48,937 nt of DNA from Williamwhitmania taraxaci (GCF_900096565.1 NZ_FMYP01000025.1:1-48937), one strand, 5' to 3'. Positions 24,145 through 33,526 are shown, counted from the stretch's first letter. Numbers and translations are program-made. Notes: generated by a model not told the origin, from the letters alone.

Positions 24145-24864
24145 CTACAACGAAAGCTGCTCCTTAAACACGGCCGACTGTCGGCGTGATATCTCCACCT
24201 CGCGGCCATTGTCGAGCTGCACCTTCAGCGTTCCGCTAAACCAAGGAATAATCTTCTCCACCCGTTTAAGGTTGATAATCTCCTGCCGGTTGGCACGAAA
24301 AAACACCTTGGGGTCGAGCCTACTTTCGAGGTAGTTGAGCGACTTCATCACCATGGGGCTGTGGTTTTGAAAGTATATTTTTGTGTAGTTGCCGTTGACT
24401 TCCAGCAGCGATATTTCGCCCAGCTTCACAAACCAGCATTGCTCGTTGTCCTTCACAAAAATCTGATCTGCTTCGGTTAGCTGCTCCTTGGTGGTATCGG
24501 TTGTCTCTCTGATGGCCAACTTTTGCTCCACCTTCTCCAGCGCGGCGGTTAGTCTCTCGGGCTGGATGGGTTTCAGGAGGTAGTCGAGGGCGTTGTAGTC
24601 AAACGCTTTGAGGGCATACTCGCTGTAGGCGGTGGTGAAAACAACCTCAGGAACGTAATCAAGCTCCTCCAGCAGCTCGAATCCCGATTTGCCGGGCAGC
24701 TGAATGTCCAGAAATATTAAATCGGGGCAAAGCGATTCGATGAGCTGCTTGGCCTCCTCGCTGTCCTGTGCTTCGGCCACAATTTCGAGCGTGGGGAATT
24801 TTTCGAGCAGGCGCTTTAGCTCGTTACGGGCCAATCGGGAGTCTTCTACTATAATTGCTTTCAC
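24145..24864 (-). CDS. LytTR-family response regulator
   Basis: The 239-residue protein has a receiver domain (IVEDSR, phospho-Asp53 in FLDIQLPG, TTAYSEYALKAFDY and LLKPI) and then a LytTR DNA-binding domain (~135-239: IFVKDNEQCWFVKLGEI, ISLLEVNGNYTKIYF, FFRANRQEIINL). The start is GTG at 24864; no in-frame ATG lies upstream. It follows the LytS-type kinase gene by 40 bases in one operon, and the kinase follows an alpha/beta hydrolase by 7 bases. The target genes cannot be deduced, but LytTR regulators often control adjacent envelope or transport genes. Confidence 0.88.
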   Translation of the reverse strand: MKAIIVEDSRLARNELKRLLEKFPTLEIVAEAQDSEEAKQLIESLCPDLIFLDIQLPGKSGFELLEELDYVPEVVFTTAYSEYALKAFDYNALDYLLKPIQPERLTAALEKVEQKLAIRETTDTTKEQLTEADQIFVKDNEQCWFVKLGEISLLEVNGNYTKIYFQNHSPMVMKSLNYLESRLDPKVFFRANRQEIINLKRVEKIIPWFSGTLKVQLDNGREVEISRRQSAVFKEQLSL

Positions 24865-24904
24865 GGTGATGGTCTCTTAGTTCAATTTTATCTCTATAAA
24901 TATT

Positions 24905-25942
24905 CTACTGCTGCGCGGGAATCTTTACCGTGGCCAGCACGCATGTTTCATCCTTGTTTACCAATGTGAACGAAGCCGCATCGCTGTAGCTGATGCGCAG
25001 GCGGTCGCGCAGGTTCTTCAGACCAATACCCGGCGTTTTATTCTCTTTCAGCTGGCCAGAGTTTTCTACCTCAATAATAATTATTCCTGAACGCTCCTTT
25101 ATATCAATGTTGATGTAACCGCCCTTAGGCAGCTTCGAAATGCCGTGCTTTATGGCGTTCTCCACCAGCAGCTGAATCACCATGGGGGGAATGGGATAGC
25201 CAAGCGTTTCGGGTTGCACGGAAAGGCTGTGGGCTAGGCGTTCTTCCAAGTGGATGGACTCTAGCTGTAGGAAGCTCTTCACCACCTCTACCTCCTTTTC
25301 GAGCAACACTTTTTCCACCTGGCTGTGCTGAAATGAGTAGCGGAGCATGTCCGATAGCTGGGTGATGCCGGTGCGGGCCTTCTCCTGATCTTCTACTACC
25401 AGCGACCGAATATTGTTGAGGCAGTTGAAAATGAAGTGGGGGTTTATTTGCGCCTTGAGCGTGGCCAGCTCGGCCTCCTTTAGCAGCGCTTCCATGCGCC
25501 AGCGGTTTATCTCCTCGGCCTTGTAGCGCTGCACGTAGTGAATGCTGAAGTAGATGAGCGACCACAGCATCATTACGATGCTCATTTGCACCACTGATAT
25601 GGCCAAAATGGGGATACTGAACTCCTCGATGCGGTATATTTTAAAGAGCACCATGAGCGCGAAGTTCATGAGCTGGCCTATGGCCGCAATAAGGAAAATA
25701 GAAAGCAATACTCGCCCCACCGTTTTGTAGATGGGCAGGCTTACCCACTTGTATCGCTTAATGATGTCGCGGTAGATATGCGAAAGCAGGAGCATAAAGG
25801 CTCCTGCTATTAGTGTTGTGAGTGCAAATAATGGCTTCGACTTGTATACAAACACTCCAATAATGGCGTTAAAGGCGCTGTAGGTTGTCCATGCTACAAG
25901 TTGAAGTGTCCAGTATAACTTGTTGTTCAAATCATTCTTCAT
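24905..25942 (-). CDS. LytS-type (His_kinase family) membrane sensor kinase
   Basis: The 345-residue protein has four hydrophobic helices within residues ~10-135 (ITLIAGAFMLLLSH; LSIFLIAAIGQLM; others). A cytoplasmic coil follows (RYKAEEINRWRMEALLKEAE) and then the His_kinase domain with phospho-acceptor in INPHFIFNCLNNI (His169), then VENAIKHGIS and GIGLKNLRDRL for ATP binding. It lacks a periplasmic sensor domain, so the signal is probably sensed in or near the membrane. It is co-transcribed with the LytTR regulator downstream and the hydrolase upstream. Confidence 0.88.
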   Translation of the reverse strand: MKNDLNNKLYWTLQLVAWTTYSAFNAIIGVFVYKSKPLFALTTLIAGAFMLLLSHIYRDIIKRYKWVSLPIYKTVGRVLLSIFLIAAIGQLMNFALMVLFKIYRIEEFSIPILAISVVQMSIVMMLWSLIYFSIHYVQRYKAEEINRWRMEALLKEAELATLKAQINPHFIFNCLNNIRSLVVEDQEKARTGITQLSDMLRYSFQHSQVEKVLLEKEVEVVKSFLQLESIHLEERLAHSLSVQPETLGYPIPPMVIQLLVENAIKHGISKLPKGGYINIDIKERSGIIIIEVENSGQLKENKTPGIGLKNLRDRLRISYSDAASFTLVNKDETCVLATVKIPAQQ

Positions 25943-25949
25943 TCTAACG

Positions 25950-26855
25950 CTACTGTTTGCTGTTGGTTTTTGCGATAAAGGTATCCATTTGTGCTAGCAT
26001 CCACTTTGGGTCGTCAAACATAATAAAGTGTTTGCCATTATCGGTAAGTTCGAGTGTGTAATTTCCATGCTTTGCAAGCTGTCCCCGATACATTCCGGCT
26101 ACCGACTCGTGGGTAGCGCCGTAGCTCTTGTAGGCAATCCAAGCACCAAGCACTAGGGTAGGGCACTTAATGTTGCTCAGTTCGTTTCTGATGTCGGTGG
26201 TAAAGAGCTCATACATGGCCTGTGCAACAGTAGCCTGATTCGAAGCCTGCATCCACTCAAGCACCTTAAGCCTGCTTAGCGAATCGTTTACCAGTGGAGT
26301 TACCATCGATGGCATTATAGCCTTTGCTTGCTCGGGATTTTGGGCGAGCATTCCCTTGCGCATATTCTCTGCCATGGGCTTCATGGATTCGGCGGTGGCC
26401 ATGGGGTTCATGGTGGCACCCATAAAAGGGAGACCATCTACATCAATCACCAACGAAATTAGCTCGGGGTTGGTGCTGGCAATCCACAGGGCAAGGAATC
26501 CGCCGAGGCTGTGGCCCACCACGATCACCTTTTTCAGCTTGTTTTGAATGATGTATTCGGCAAGGCTGGTGCGCATGGTAGTGAGAAAGCTGTCGGTGGC
26601 CATGGCTGGTTGGCCGGCAAAGCCCGGCAGGGTGAGCACATGGCACTGGTAGCGCTGCTTGTAGTGGGCTACGGTTTCGTTCCACACATCGCCCGACGAG
26701 CTGAGGCCTGGAATAAAAATCATGGCTTGTCCTTTGCCCGAAACCTCCACCTTAAAGGGAGCGTTGTTCTTGGCGAATGTGGTTGCGCTAATGGCAAGAA
26801 AAAGAATTGCAGTAAAAATAGTTTTCATGGTTTTGGTTGTTTGAGTGCGTTTCAT
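25950..26855 (-). CDS. Exported alpha/beta-hydrolase
   Basis: The 301-residue protein has a signal peptide (MKTIFTAILFLAISATTFA). The hydrolase fold shows the oxyanion strand IFIPGLSSSG, the nucleophile elbow VVGHSLGGF with serine, and the catalytic histidine in DNGKHFIMFD. A cap insertion lies between the two. The substrate is unknown; it could be an ester or acyl lipid in the periplasm. It is the first gene of an operon with a LytS/LytTR pair, 7 bases before the kinase gene. The -7 element at 26882-26889 excludes the ATG at 26906. ATG 26855 is chosen; ATG 26828 is the alternative and would also keep the signal peptide. Confidence 0.72.
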   Translation of the reverse strand: MKRTQTTKTMKTIFTAILFLAISATTFAKNNAPFKVEVSGKGQAMIFIPGLSSSGDVWNETVAHYKQRYQCHVLTLPGFAGQPAMATDSFLTTMRTSLAEYIIQNKLKKVIVVGHSLGGFLALWIASTNPELISLVIDVDGLPFMGATMNPMATAESMKPMAENMRKGMLAQNPEQAKAIMPSMVTPLVNDSLSRLKVLEWMQASNQATVAQAMYELFTTDIRNELSNIKCPTLVLGAWIAYKSYGATHESVAGMYRGQLAKHGNYTLELTDNGKHFIMFDDPKWMLAQMDTFIAKTNSKQ

Positions 26856-26881
26856 AGTGTGTTTGTTTTTAGTTTCTGATG

Positions 26882-26889
26882 CAAACATA
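26882..26889 (-). promoter_or_regulatory. -7 promoter element of the hydrolase-LytS-LytTR operon
   Basis: The minus strand reads TATGTTTG, a full match to TAnnTTTG. Transcription would start near 26876, about 20 bases before ATG 26855. No TTTG was seen at the -33 position. Confidence 0.45.
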
Positions 26890-27023
26890 GCGCACCCTAC
26901 AGCCATATTTTCATGAAAAATGATGAGCGGTAGTTTCGCCTTATGAACGGTTGAGGAGGTGAAAAGTGAGTGGTGAAAAGTGAAAAGACGGCTGCGCGGG
27001 TTCCTGAACCCCTTCGGTAAGGT

Positions 27024-27485
27024 AAACCACTATCGGTTCTGGTTGCTGAACCCCTTCAGCGATGCAAACCCACTTCGGTTCTGGTCGCTGAACCCCTTCA
27101 GCGATGCAAACTCTCTTCGGTTCTGGTCGCTGAACCCCTTCAGCAAGGCAAACCCACTTCGGTTCTGGTTACTGAACCCCTTCAGCGAGGCAAACCCACC
27201 TCGGTTCTGGTTGCTGATCGTAGTCAGTGAGGCAAACCCACCTCGGTTCTGGTTACTGATTGCAGTCAGTAAGGCAAACCACTATCGGTTCTCGTTGCTG
27301 ATTGTAGTCAGTAAGGCAAACCACTATCGGTTTGGGTTACTGATCGCAGTCAGCGAGGCAAACCACTATCGGTTGGGGTTACTAATCGCAGTCAGCGAGG
27401 CAAACGACCAACGGTTGGGGTTGCTGATCGCAGTCAGTGAGGCAAACCGCTATCGGTTGGGGTTGCTGATCGTAGTCGGCGAGTC
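27024..27485. repeat. 42-bp tandem array, 11 units, each with two inverted repeats
   Basis: Eleven units of exactly 42 bases start at 27024, 27066, 27108, 27150, 27192, 27234, 27276, 27318, 27360, 27402 and 27444, with degenerate half-units on both sides. Each begins with AACC-six bases-GGTT and has GCTGA-six bases-TCAGC in its second half. Units 1-4 have CTGAACCCCTTCAG; units 5-11 have CTGAT(C/T)G(C/T)AGTCAG. Loops differ but stems persist. There are no unique spacers, so it is not CRISPR. Forty-two bases is four helical turns and a multiple of three, so a frame from GTG 26980 stays open for 209 codons. It lies between the divergent hydrolase and leuS genes. Confidence 0.85.
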
Positions 27486-27684
27486 AAGCGACTTTAGGTT
27501 CTTTCTTCTTTGCTTTTTTTGTAATACAGCGTTGTTACCGCATAAGCATATCATCAAACGGCCTTCTTCCGATTATCTTCCGACTAACTTCTGTATAACT
27601 TCCGTTTAACTACTTCGTTCCGTTGCTACTTTTTTATTAATTTCGCATCCTGATTTCAAACGACATATTATAAGGTAGGTAACC

Positions 27685-30447
27685 ATGGATTACAATTTTG
27701 TAGAAATTGAGAAGAAGTGGCAGCGCTTCTGGAGCGAGCACAAGACATTCCACGTTGAGGTAGATAGCAGCAGACCCAAGTTTTACGTTCTCGATATGTT
27801 CCCTTACCCATCCGGTGCGGGGCTGCATGTGGGCCATCCGCTGGGATACATTGCTTCCGATATCTACTCGCGCTACAAACGTCTGTGCGGCTACAACGTG
27901 CTTCACCCCATGGGATACGATGCGTTTGGTTTGCCTGCCGAGCAGTATGCCATTCAAACCGGACAGCATCCTGCCCTTACTACCGATATTAATATTCGCC
28001 GCTACCGCGAGCAGCTCGATAAAATAGGATTCAGCTACGACTGGGATCGCGAGTTCCGCACCTGCGAGCCCGATTACTATAAATGGACCCAGTGGGCGTT
28101 CATCCAAATGTTCGAGCACTGGTATAGCCAGTCCACCCAAAAGGCGGAGCCCATCTCGGCCTTGGTTGCCGAGTTCGAGCGCAACGGCAACGCTGCGGTA
28201 AATGCCGTTTGCAGCGATGTGGCTACTTTTTCATCTACCGAATGGAAGTCCATGACCGAGAAGCAGCAGCAGGAGATATTGCTCGCCTACCGCTTGGCCT
28301 ACCTCGCCGATATTATGGTTAACTGGTGTCCTCTCTTGGGCACGGTGCTGGCCAACGACGAGGTAAAGGAGGGCGTTTCGGTTCGCGGTGGACACCCGGT
28401 GGAGCAACGAAAGATGCGCCAGTGGTGCTTGCGCATCAGCGCATACGCACCGCGCTTGCTCGATGGGCTCGATACCTTGGATTGGTCCGATTCGCTCAAG
28501 GAGATTCAGCGCTACTGGATTGGCCGGTCGGAGGGTGCCGAGGTTAACTTCGCCCTTAAGAATTCCGAAGAAAAGATAGAGGTGTTTACCACCCGTCCCG
28601 ACACCATGTTTGGCGTGACCTTTATGGTTGTGGCTCCCGAAAGCGAGCTGCTGCCTTCGCTCACCCATCCCGATTACCAAGCACCCGTTGAGGCTTACCT
28701 CGAGGTGGTGAAGAATCGCTCCGAGCGCGAGCGCATGACCGAGGTAAAGAAGGTCTCGGGCCAGTTCCTAGGCACCTATGCCATCAACCCATTCTCGGGT
28801 GTTGAGGTGCCAATTTACGTGAGCGATTACGTGCTGGCAGGCTATGGAACTGGTGCTATTATGGCCGTTCCTGCCCACGATAGCCGCGATTATGCCTTTG
28901 CAAAGCACTTCAACCTACCCATTATAGAGGTGGTGAGTGGCGGCGACATCAGCCAGGAGAGCTATGATGCTAAATCGGGCAAGTTGGTAAACTCCGACTT
29001 CCTCAATGGCCTCGATGTGAAGGATGCGGTAAAGCGCGCCATTGCCGAGGTGGAGAATCGCAAGCTGGGCAACCGCAAGGTGAATTTCCGCCTGCGTGAT
29101 GCCACCTTTAGCCGTCAGCGCTACTGGGGCGAACCGTTCCCTATATACTATAAAGATGAGATGCCCTATCCGGTGGCGTTGGATAAGCTGCCGCTTATGC
29201 TTCCCGAGGTGGACGCATACCTGCCAACCGAAAAGGGTGAGCCACCGCTTGGCCATGCCAAAAATTGGCATACCGAGGAGGGTTATCCTTACGAGATGAG
29301 CACCATGCCAGGGTTTGCTGGTTCGTCGGCCTACTACCTTCGCTATATGGATCCGCGCAACAGCAAGGGGTTGGTGTCGAAGCAGGCCAACGAATACTGG
29401 CAGGATGTGGATCTTTACATTGGCGGAACCGAGCATGCCACGGGTCACCTTGTTTACTCCCGCTTTTGGAACAAGTTCCTTTTCGATATCGGTGAGGTAT
29501 CGAAGGATGAGCCATTCCGCAAGCTGGTTAACCAGGGGATGATTCAGGGTCGATCCAACTTTGTATACCGTGTTAAGGATACCAACACCTTTGTTTCACT
29601 TGGGTTGAAGAATCAATACGACACCACGGAAATTCATGTGGATGTTAATATTGTAAACAACGATCAGCTCGATTTGGCTAAGTTCCGTGCTTGGCGCCCC
29701 GAGTTTGCTACCGCCGAGTTTATTCTCGAGGATGGCAAGTACGTTTGCGGATGGGCAGTGGAGAAAATGTCCAAGAGTATGTATAACGTAGTGAACCCCG
29801 ACGATGTGGTGGAGCGCTATGGAGCCGATACCCTGCGCATGTATGAGATGTTCCTCGGACCGCTAGAGCAAAGCAAGCCATGGGATACCAACGGAATTGA
29901 TGGTGTGTCGAAGTTCCTGCGCAAGTTCTGGAAGCTGTTTCTCAGCAAGGGCGGCGATATTCAACTTTCGAACGAAAAGGCCACGCCTGCTGAGCTAAAG
30001 GTGTTGCACAAGACCATTAAAAAGGTGCGCGAGGATATCGAGAACTTCTCGTTCAACACGTCCGTCTCCACCTTTATGATTTGCGTAAACGAGCTGGGCG
30101 ATTTAAAGTGCAACAAGCGCGAAATTCTGGAGCCACTCACCGTGTTGCTCTCTCCGTTTGCCCCGCACATCACCGAGGAGCTATGGGCTCATATGGGTAA
30201 GAAACCAAGCATTGCCGATGCTTCCTACCCGGTGTTTAATTCGACCTACCTAGTGGAGTCGAGTTACGAGTATCCCGTTTCCATCAACGGTAAAATGCGA
30301 TTCAAAAAGGAACTACCTTTGGGTATATCGGTTGCCGAGATTGAGGCGGCTATTTTGGCCGACGAGAATACTCAGAAATACTTAGAGGGCAAGCAGCCGA
30401 AGAAAGTAATTATTGTACCAAACAAAATCATTAATCTGGTTGTATAA
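27685..30447 (+). CDS. leuS: Leucyl-tRNA synthetase
   Basis: The 920-residue class I synthetase has the HIGH signature as HVGH (48-51, in [12 protein letters not shown]) and KMSKS at 694-698. The CP1 editing domain between them has TTRPDTMFG and a conserved [16 protein letters not shown]. The anticodon-binding helical domain is at ~770-880 and a leucine-rich C-terminal end closes the protein. The start ATG at 27685 gives [16 protein letters not shown], the standard N-terminus. It attaches leucine to tRNA-Leu in the cytoplasm. The repeat array is upstream, and yitT follows 36 bases downstream, an order I recall in other Bacteroidales. Confidence 0.97.
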   Translation: MDYNFVEIEKKWQRFWSEHKTFHVEVDSSRPKFYVLDMFPYPSGAGLHVGHPLGYIASDIYSRYKRLCGYNVLHPMGYDAFGLPAEQYAIQTGQHPALTTDINIRRYREQLDKIGFSYDWDREFRTCEPDYYKWTQWAFIQMFEHWYSQSTQKAEPISALVAEFERNGNAAVNAVCSDVATFSSTEWKSMTEKQQQEILLAYRLAYLADIMVNWCPLLGTVLANDEVKEGVSVRGGHPVEQRKMRQWCLRISAYAPRLLDGLDTLDWSDSLKEIQRYWIGRSEGAEVNFALKNSEEKIEVFTTRPDTMFGVTFMVVAPESELLPSLTHPDYQAPVEAYLEVVKNRSERERMTEVKKVSGQFLGTYAINPFSGVEVPIYVSDYVLAGYGTGAIMAVPAHDSRDYAFAKHFNLPIIEVVSGGDISQESYDAKSGKLVNSDFLNGLDVKDAVKRAIAEVENRKLGNRKVNFRLRDATFSRQRYWGEPFPIYYKDEMPYPVALDKLPLMLPEVDAYLPTEKGEPPLGHAKNWHTEEGYPYEMSTMPGFAGSSAYYLRYMDPRNSKGLVSKQANEYWQDVDLYIGGTEHATGHLVYSRFWNKFLFDIGEVSKDEPFRKLVNQGMIQGRSNFVYRVKDTNTFVSLGLKNQYDTTEIHVDVNIVNNDQLDLAKFRAWRPEFATAEFILEDGKYVCGWAVEKMSKSMYNVVNPDDVVERYGADTLRMYEMFLGPLEQSKPWDTNGIDGVSKFLRKFWKLFLSKGGDIQLSNEKATPAELKVLHKTIKKVREDIENFSFNTSVSTFMICVNELGDLKCNKREILEPLTVLLSPFAPHITEELWAHMGKKPSIADASYPVFNSTYLVESSYEYPVSINGKMRFKKELPLGISVAEIEAAILADENTQKYLEGKQPKKVIIVPNKIINLVV

Positions 30448-30483
30448 GGTTGATGGACGGTGTTTCATTATCCGAGGCATATA

Positions 30484-31425
30484 ATGCTTCAAAGACGGGT
30501 AATTGAGGGAGTGAAAACGATCAAGGATTTACTTATAAAAACTATTGCATCCATGAATAAGGCATACCATTTTTCGAAACCTTACGTGATCATCACATTC
30601 GGATTATTCCTATATGTGTTGGCATGGACCACGTTTATTCTTCCTTCCGGCATTACCGGTGGTGGGGTTAGCGGTATTGGGGCAATCATATATTTCGGCA
30701 CAGGAATCCCAGTTGGTCTAACCTATTTTGTAATCAACCTCTTTCTGATAGGGCTAGCAATAAAGGTTCTGGGAGCAAACTTTGGTGTAAAAACTATTTT
30801 TGGTATTCTAATGGCCTCATTTCTTTTCTCCGTAATGCAGCCGCTTATTACGGTACCGCTGCTACAGGATAAGTTTATGTCGGCCATCATTGGCGGCATG
30901 CTCAGCGGTATTGGAATCGGGATAACCTTTACCCAAGGAGGCTCGTCGGGAGGAACCGATATTATTGCCATGATTGTGAACAAGTATCATAACATCAGCC
31001 CGGGTAAGGTTATTCTGGCCTGCGACGTTTTTATTATTGCATCGATATATTTGGTGATGCTCGACAAGACACCCATCGAACGGATTCAGGTAATTGTATA
31101 TGGTTACGTTTCCATGTCGATTACCGCTTATGCTATTGATGCCGTTATTTCGGGGTCGAAGCAGAGCGTTCAGGCTTTTGTCTTTTCGAAGAAGTATGCC
31201 GAAATCGCCGATCGGGTTACGCGCGAACTCGGGCGCGGTGTAACGGTTGTGGATGGCGAAGGATGGTATACCAAGGAGCCGCAAAAGGTGCTTATATCGA
31301 TGTTTCGCAAGCACGAGCTCTCCGATTTTTATCGCATAGTGAAGGAGATTGATCACGATGCTTTCATTTCGGTCTCACTGGTTATGGGGGTTTATGGACA
31401 GGGTTTCGAAAGAATTCGATCTTAA
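30484..31425 (+). CDS. YitT-family membrane protein (DUF2179)
   Basis: The 313-residue protein has five or six membrane helices in the first 200 residues, including the family motif WTTFILPSGITGGGVSGIGAI and a second glycine-rich GGSSGGTDI. The cytoplasmic DUF2179 domain (~225-313) closes with RGVTVVDGEGWYTKEPQK and FVSVSLV-like residues. The function of the family is not established; the glycine-rich turns suggest a transporter. The ATG at 30484 is used; GTG 30460 and ATG 30553 are alternatives, the latter giving the usual family N-terminus length. A strong terminator lies 44 bases after the stop. Confidence 0.8.
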   Translation: MLQRRVIEGVKTIKDLLIKTIASMNKAYHFSKPYVIITFGLFLYVLAWTTFILPSGITGGGVSGIGAIIYFGTGIPVGLTYFVINLFLIGLAIKVLGANFGVKTIFGILMASFLFSVMQPLITVPLLQDKFMSAIIGGMLSGIGIGITFTQGGSSGGTDIIAMIVNKYHNISPGKVILACDVFIIASIYLVMLDKTPIERIQVIVYGYVSMSITAYAIDAVISGSKQSVQAFVFSKKYAEIADRVTRELGRGVTVVDGEGWYTKEPQKVLISMFRKHELSDFYRIVKEIDHDAFISVSLVMGVYGQGFERIRS

Positions 31426-31436
31426 CGTTTATTAAG

Positions 31437-31467
31437 TTTTCTAATCTCCGAAGAATTGATATTTTTG
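31437..31467 (+). promoter_or_regulatory. Promoter of the M23 peptidase gene, overlapping the upstream terminator
   Basis: TATTTTTG (31460-31467) is a consensus -7 element, with T-rich TTTT 19 bases upstream at 31437-31440. The predicted start near 31474 falls inside the 5' arm of the terminator hairpin at 31469-31486. Transcripts from this promoter would thus not contain the full hairpin, while read-through from yitT would. Confidence 0.5.
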
Positions 31468-31468
31468 G

Positions 31469-31494
31469 GCAACCCTTAGGGGTTGCTTTTTTTT
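31469..31494 (+). terminator. Rho-independent terminator after yitT
   Basis: GCAACCC (31469-31475) and GGGTTGC (31480-31486) form a perfect 7-bp stem with loop TTAG, followed by eight T residues. It ends the leuS-yitT transcript. Confidence 0.85.
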
Positions 31495-31516
31495 ACCAAA
31501 GAATCAGACCTTCCCA

Positions 31517-32800
31517 ATGAAAAAAAAATGGCTTTTAATTCCGTTTTCGATCGTAGTCACCGCTATCATCCTGGTATTTACCTATGATTTATTTGTAACT
31601 ATTGAGATTAAGAAAGAAGAGGCCCTAATTCCTCCAGTGCTGGAATATGGCATCCCAGTAGACTCTTTCAACATTGAAAAGGTTCCTATTACCCGAAACC
31701 AAACGCTTGGCACCATTCTCAACGCTCGGAACCTATCCAACGCTCAGATATTCGAATTAGAAACAAAGGCAGCAGGCGTAATCGATATGCGAAAGATAAG
31801 AGCAGGTAACGTGCTCAAGTTTTTCACTTCCAGCGACAGTTTACAACGGTTGGCATATATGGTCTATGAAGTTTCCCCGGTGGAATATGTGGTGTTCTCC
31901 TTTGGCGATTCCATTACGGTGGTGAAGAATCAAAAGGACGTTGTATCGATCCGCAGAAAGGCTTCAGGGACTATTCAAACCTCCTTGTGGGAGGCCATGG
32001 TTAAGGATAGTCTGCCGCCTTCTTTGGTTTTAGACCTATCCGATATATATGCTTGGACCATCGATTTCTTTGCAATACAAAAGGGCGACGGTTTTGAGGT
32101 TATTTACGACGAACTCTATATCGATAAAAAAAGTGTTGGGGTAGGAAAGATATATGGAGCCCGTTTCACACATCGGGGCGAACCCTATTTAGCCGTTTCG
32201 TTCGATCAAGATTCGATTCAAGAGTATTGGGATGAAATAGGAAATAATCTGAGGAAAGCTTTTCTCAAGGCACCACTTAAATTTTCAAGAATTAGTTCGC
32301 GCTTTTCGCGAAGTCGGTTTCATCCGGTGTTACGCATATATCGTCCTCATACAGGAGTGGATTATGCTGCCCCTACGGGAACTCCGGTAATGAGTATTGG
32401 CGATGGAACAGTAATAGGAAGGGCATACTCTGGTGGTGGTGGAAATGGCGTAAAAATTCGCCATAATGCATCATATTCTACAGGTTACTTGCATCTGTCG
32501 GCCTATGGGAAAGGAATACATGTAGGGGCTCGCGTAAAGCAGGGGCAAATTATTGGCTATGTGGGGCAAACTGGTTATGCTACTGGTCCGCATCTCGATT
32601 TTAGGGTTTGGAAAAATGGCACTGCCGTAAATCCTCTACTTGTAAAGGCACCGCCAGTTGAACCTATGAAGAAGGAGAATATGGCAGCATATATGGTCTA
32701 TCGCGATAGCATTCAGGCCGTGCTTAATGGCCGAATTGAGATGAGAGATACCACCGTGTATTCGGGTAGTTCGGCCGTATCGGTAATGCAAAAGAAATAG
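31517..32800 (+). CDS. M23-family (LytM-type) peptidoglycan endopeptidase, membrane-anchored
   Basis: The 427-residue protein has a membrane helix at ~5-26, then an OapA/LysM-like N-terminal region (ITRNQTLGTILNARNLS, ~58-75) and the LytM peptidase domain at ~270-380. Metal-site motifs are HTGVDYA (His278, Asp282), YLHLSAY (His326) and GPHLDFR (His359, Asp361). Most M23 enzymes have HxH at the last motif, so Asp361 replaces a zinc ligand. It acts in the periplasm on peptide cross-links. A strong terminator follows and its own promoter precedes it. Confidence 0.85.
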   Translation: MKKKWLLIPFSIVVTAIILVFTYDLFVTIEIKKEEALIPPVLEYGIPVDSFNIEKVPITRNQTLGTILNARNLSNAQIFELETKAAGVIDMRKIRAGNVLKFFTSSDSLQRLAYMVYEVSPVEYVVFSFGDSITVVKNQKDVVSIRRKASGTIQTSLWEAMVKDSLPPSLVLDLSDIYAWTIDFFAIQKGDGFEVIYDELYIDKKSVGVGKIYGARFTHRGEPYLAVSFDQDSIQEYWDEIGNNLRKAFLKAPLKFSRISSRFSRSRFHPVLRIYRPHTGVDYAAPTGTPVMSIGDGTVIGRAYSGGGGNGVKIRHNASYSTGYLHLSAYGKGIHVGARVKQGQIIGYVGQTGYATGPHLDFRVWKNGTAVNPLLVKAPPVEPMKKENMAAYMVYRDSIQAVLNGRIEMRDTTVYSGSSAVSVMQKK

Positions 32801-32810
32801 TAAGAATTCT

Positions 32811-32865
32811 AAAGGTTGGGTGCAAATTGTTGCTTTAGTGGCAATTTGCACCCAACCTTTTTGTG
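32811..32865 (+). terminator. Very long rho-independent terminator after the M23 gene
   Basis: A perfect 19-bp stem (32811-32829 with 32842-32860) with a 12-base loop is followed by TTTTTG. It sits between convergent genes; the minus-strand side lacks a good T run, so it mainly serves the plus strand. Confidence 0.9.
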
Positions 32866-32876
32866 GGAAGTTGCAA

Positions 32877-33446
32877 TTACAGCTTACAAATAATATCCTC
32901 CACTACTCGGGGAAAGTGCTTATACTCCAACTCATGAACTTTGGCCGCCAAACTTTCGGGAGTATCGCCTGGCATCACGAGGCATCGGGCCTGAAAAATT
33001 GTGCTGCCCGTGTCGTAGTGCTCATTTACGTAGTGTATCGTTATTCCACTTTCTTTGTCGCCACTCTCCACCACTGCCTTGTGCACATTTTCGCCAAACA
33101 TGCCTTTACCACCATATTTTGGCAACAGTGCTGGGTGAATATTAACTATTCGATTTGGAAAGGCTGAAATAAGGTAGGAGGGAATGAGCCATAGAAATCC
33201 GGCCAAGACGATGAAATCTACCTCATATTTTTCTAGAACATCCAAAATTGCCTCCGAATGGTAAAAATCGTTCCTTGAAAAGGTGGTGGAAGGCACTTCA
33301 AGTCGTTTAGCCCGATTGAGCACAAAAGCCTCCTGATTATTCGAAAGCACCACAGACACATTGGCGCACTGTGTCTTGCGAAAATAGGTGATCAAGTTTT
33401 CGGCATTACTACCCGATCCGGAGGAAAATATTGCTATTGACTTCAT
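32877..33446 (-). CDS. purN: Phosphoribosylglycinamide formyltransferase
   Basis: The 189-residue protein has the PurN pattern: FSSGSGSNAENLI (phosphate-binding loop), a mid-protein AGFLWLIPSYLI, and the catalytic triad region VNIHPALLPKYGGKGMFG (His in NIHP) with Asp in YDTGSTIFQ. It transfers a formyl group from 10-formyl-THF to GAR in purine synthesis. Length is normal. It is divergent from acpP, which has its own promoter, and convergent with the M23 gene. Confidence 0.95.
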   Translation of the reverse strand: MKSIAIFSSGSGSNAENLITYFRKTQCANVSVVLSNNQEAFVLNRAKRLEVPSTTFSRNDFYHSEAILDVLEKYEVDFIVLAGFLWLIPSYLISAFPNRIVNIHPALLPKYGGKGMFGENVHKAVVESGDKESGITIHYVNEHYDTGSTIFQARCLVMPGDTPESLAAKVHELEYKHFPRVVEDIICKL

Positions 33447-33526
33447 ATACAGTTGAGTATTATGATAAGCATGAGGATTAATGCAAATTTATCACTTGAA
33501 AGGTCAAAACTAAAAACAAATTATCT

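Noticed and set aside
25125-25565. Histidine/glycine-rich minus-strand frame inside the LytS-type gene
   Set aside because: It is an alternative frame of the kinase gene on the same strand with low-complexity composition.
27024-27485. CRISPR array
   Set aside because: Units are contiguous and 42 bases long with no unique spacers, and no cas gene is nearby.
27637-28140. Minus-strand gene opposite the 5' end of leuS
   Set aside because: It is a shadow of leuS codons; similar antisense frames occur along leuS and lepA and share no protein features.
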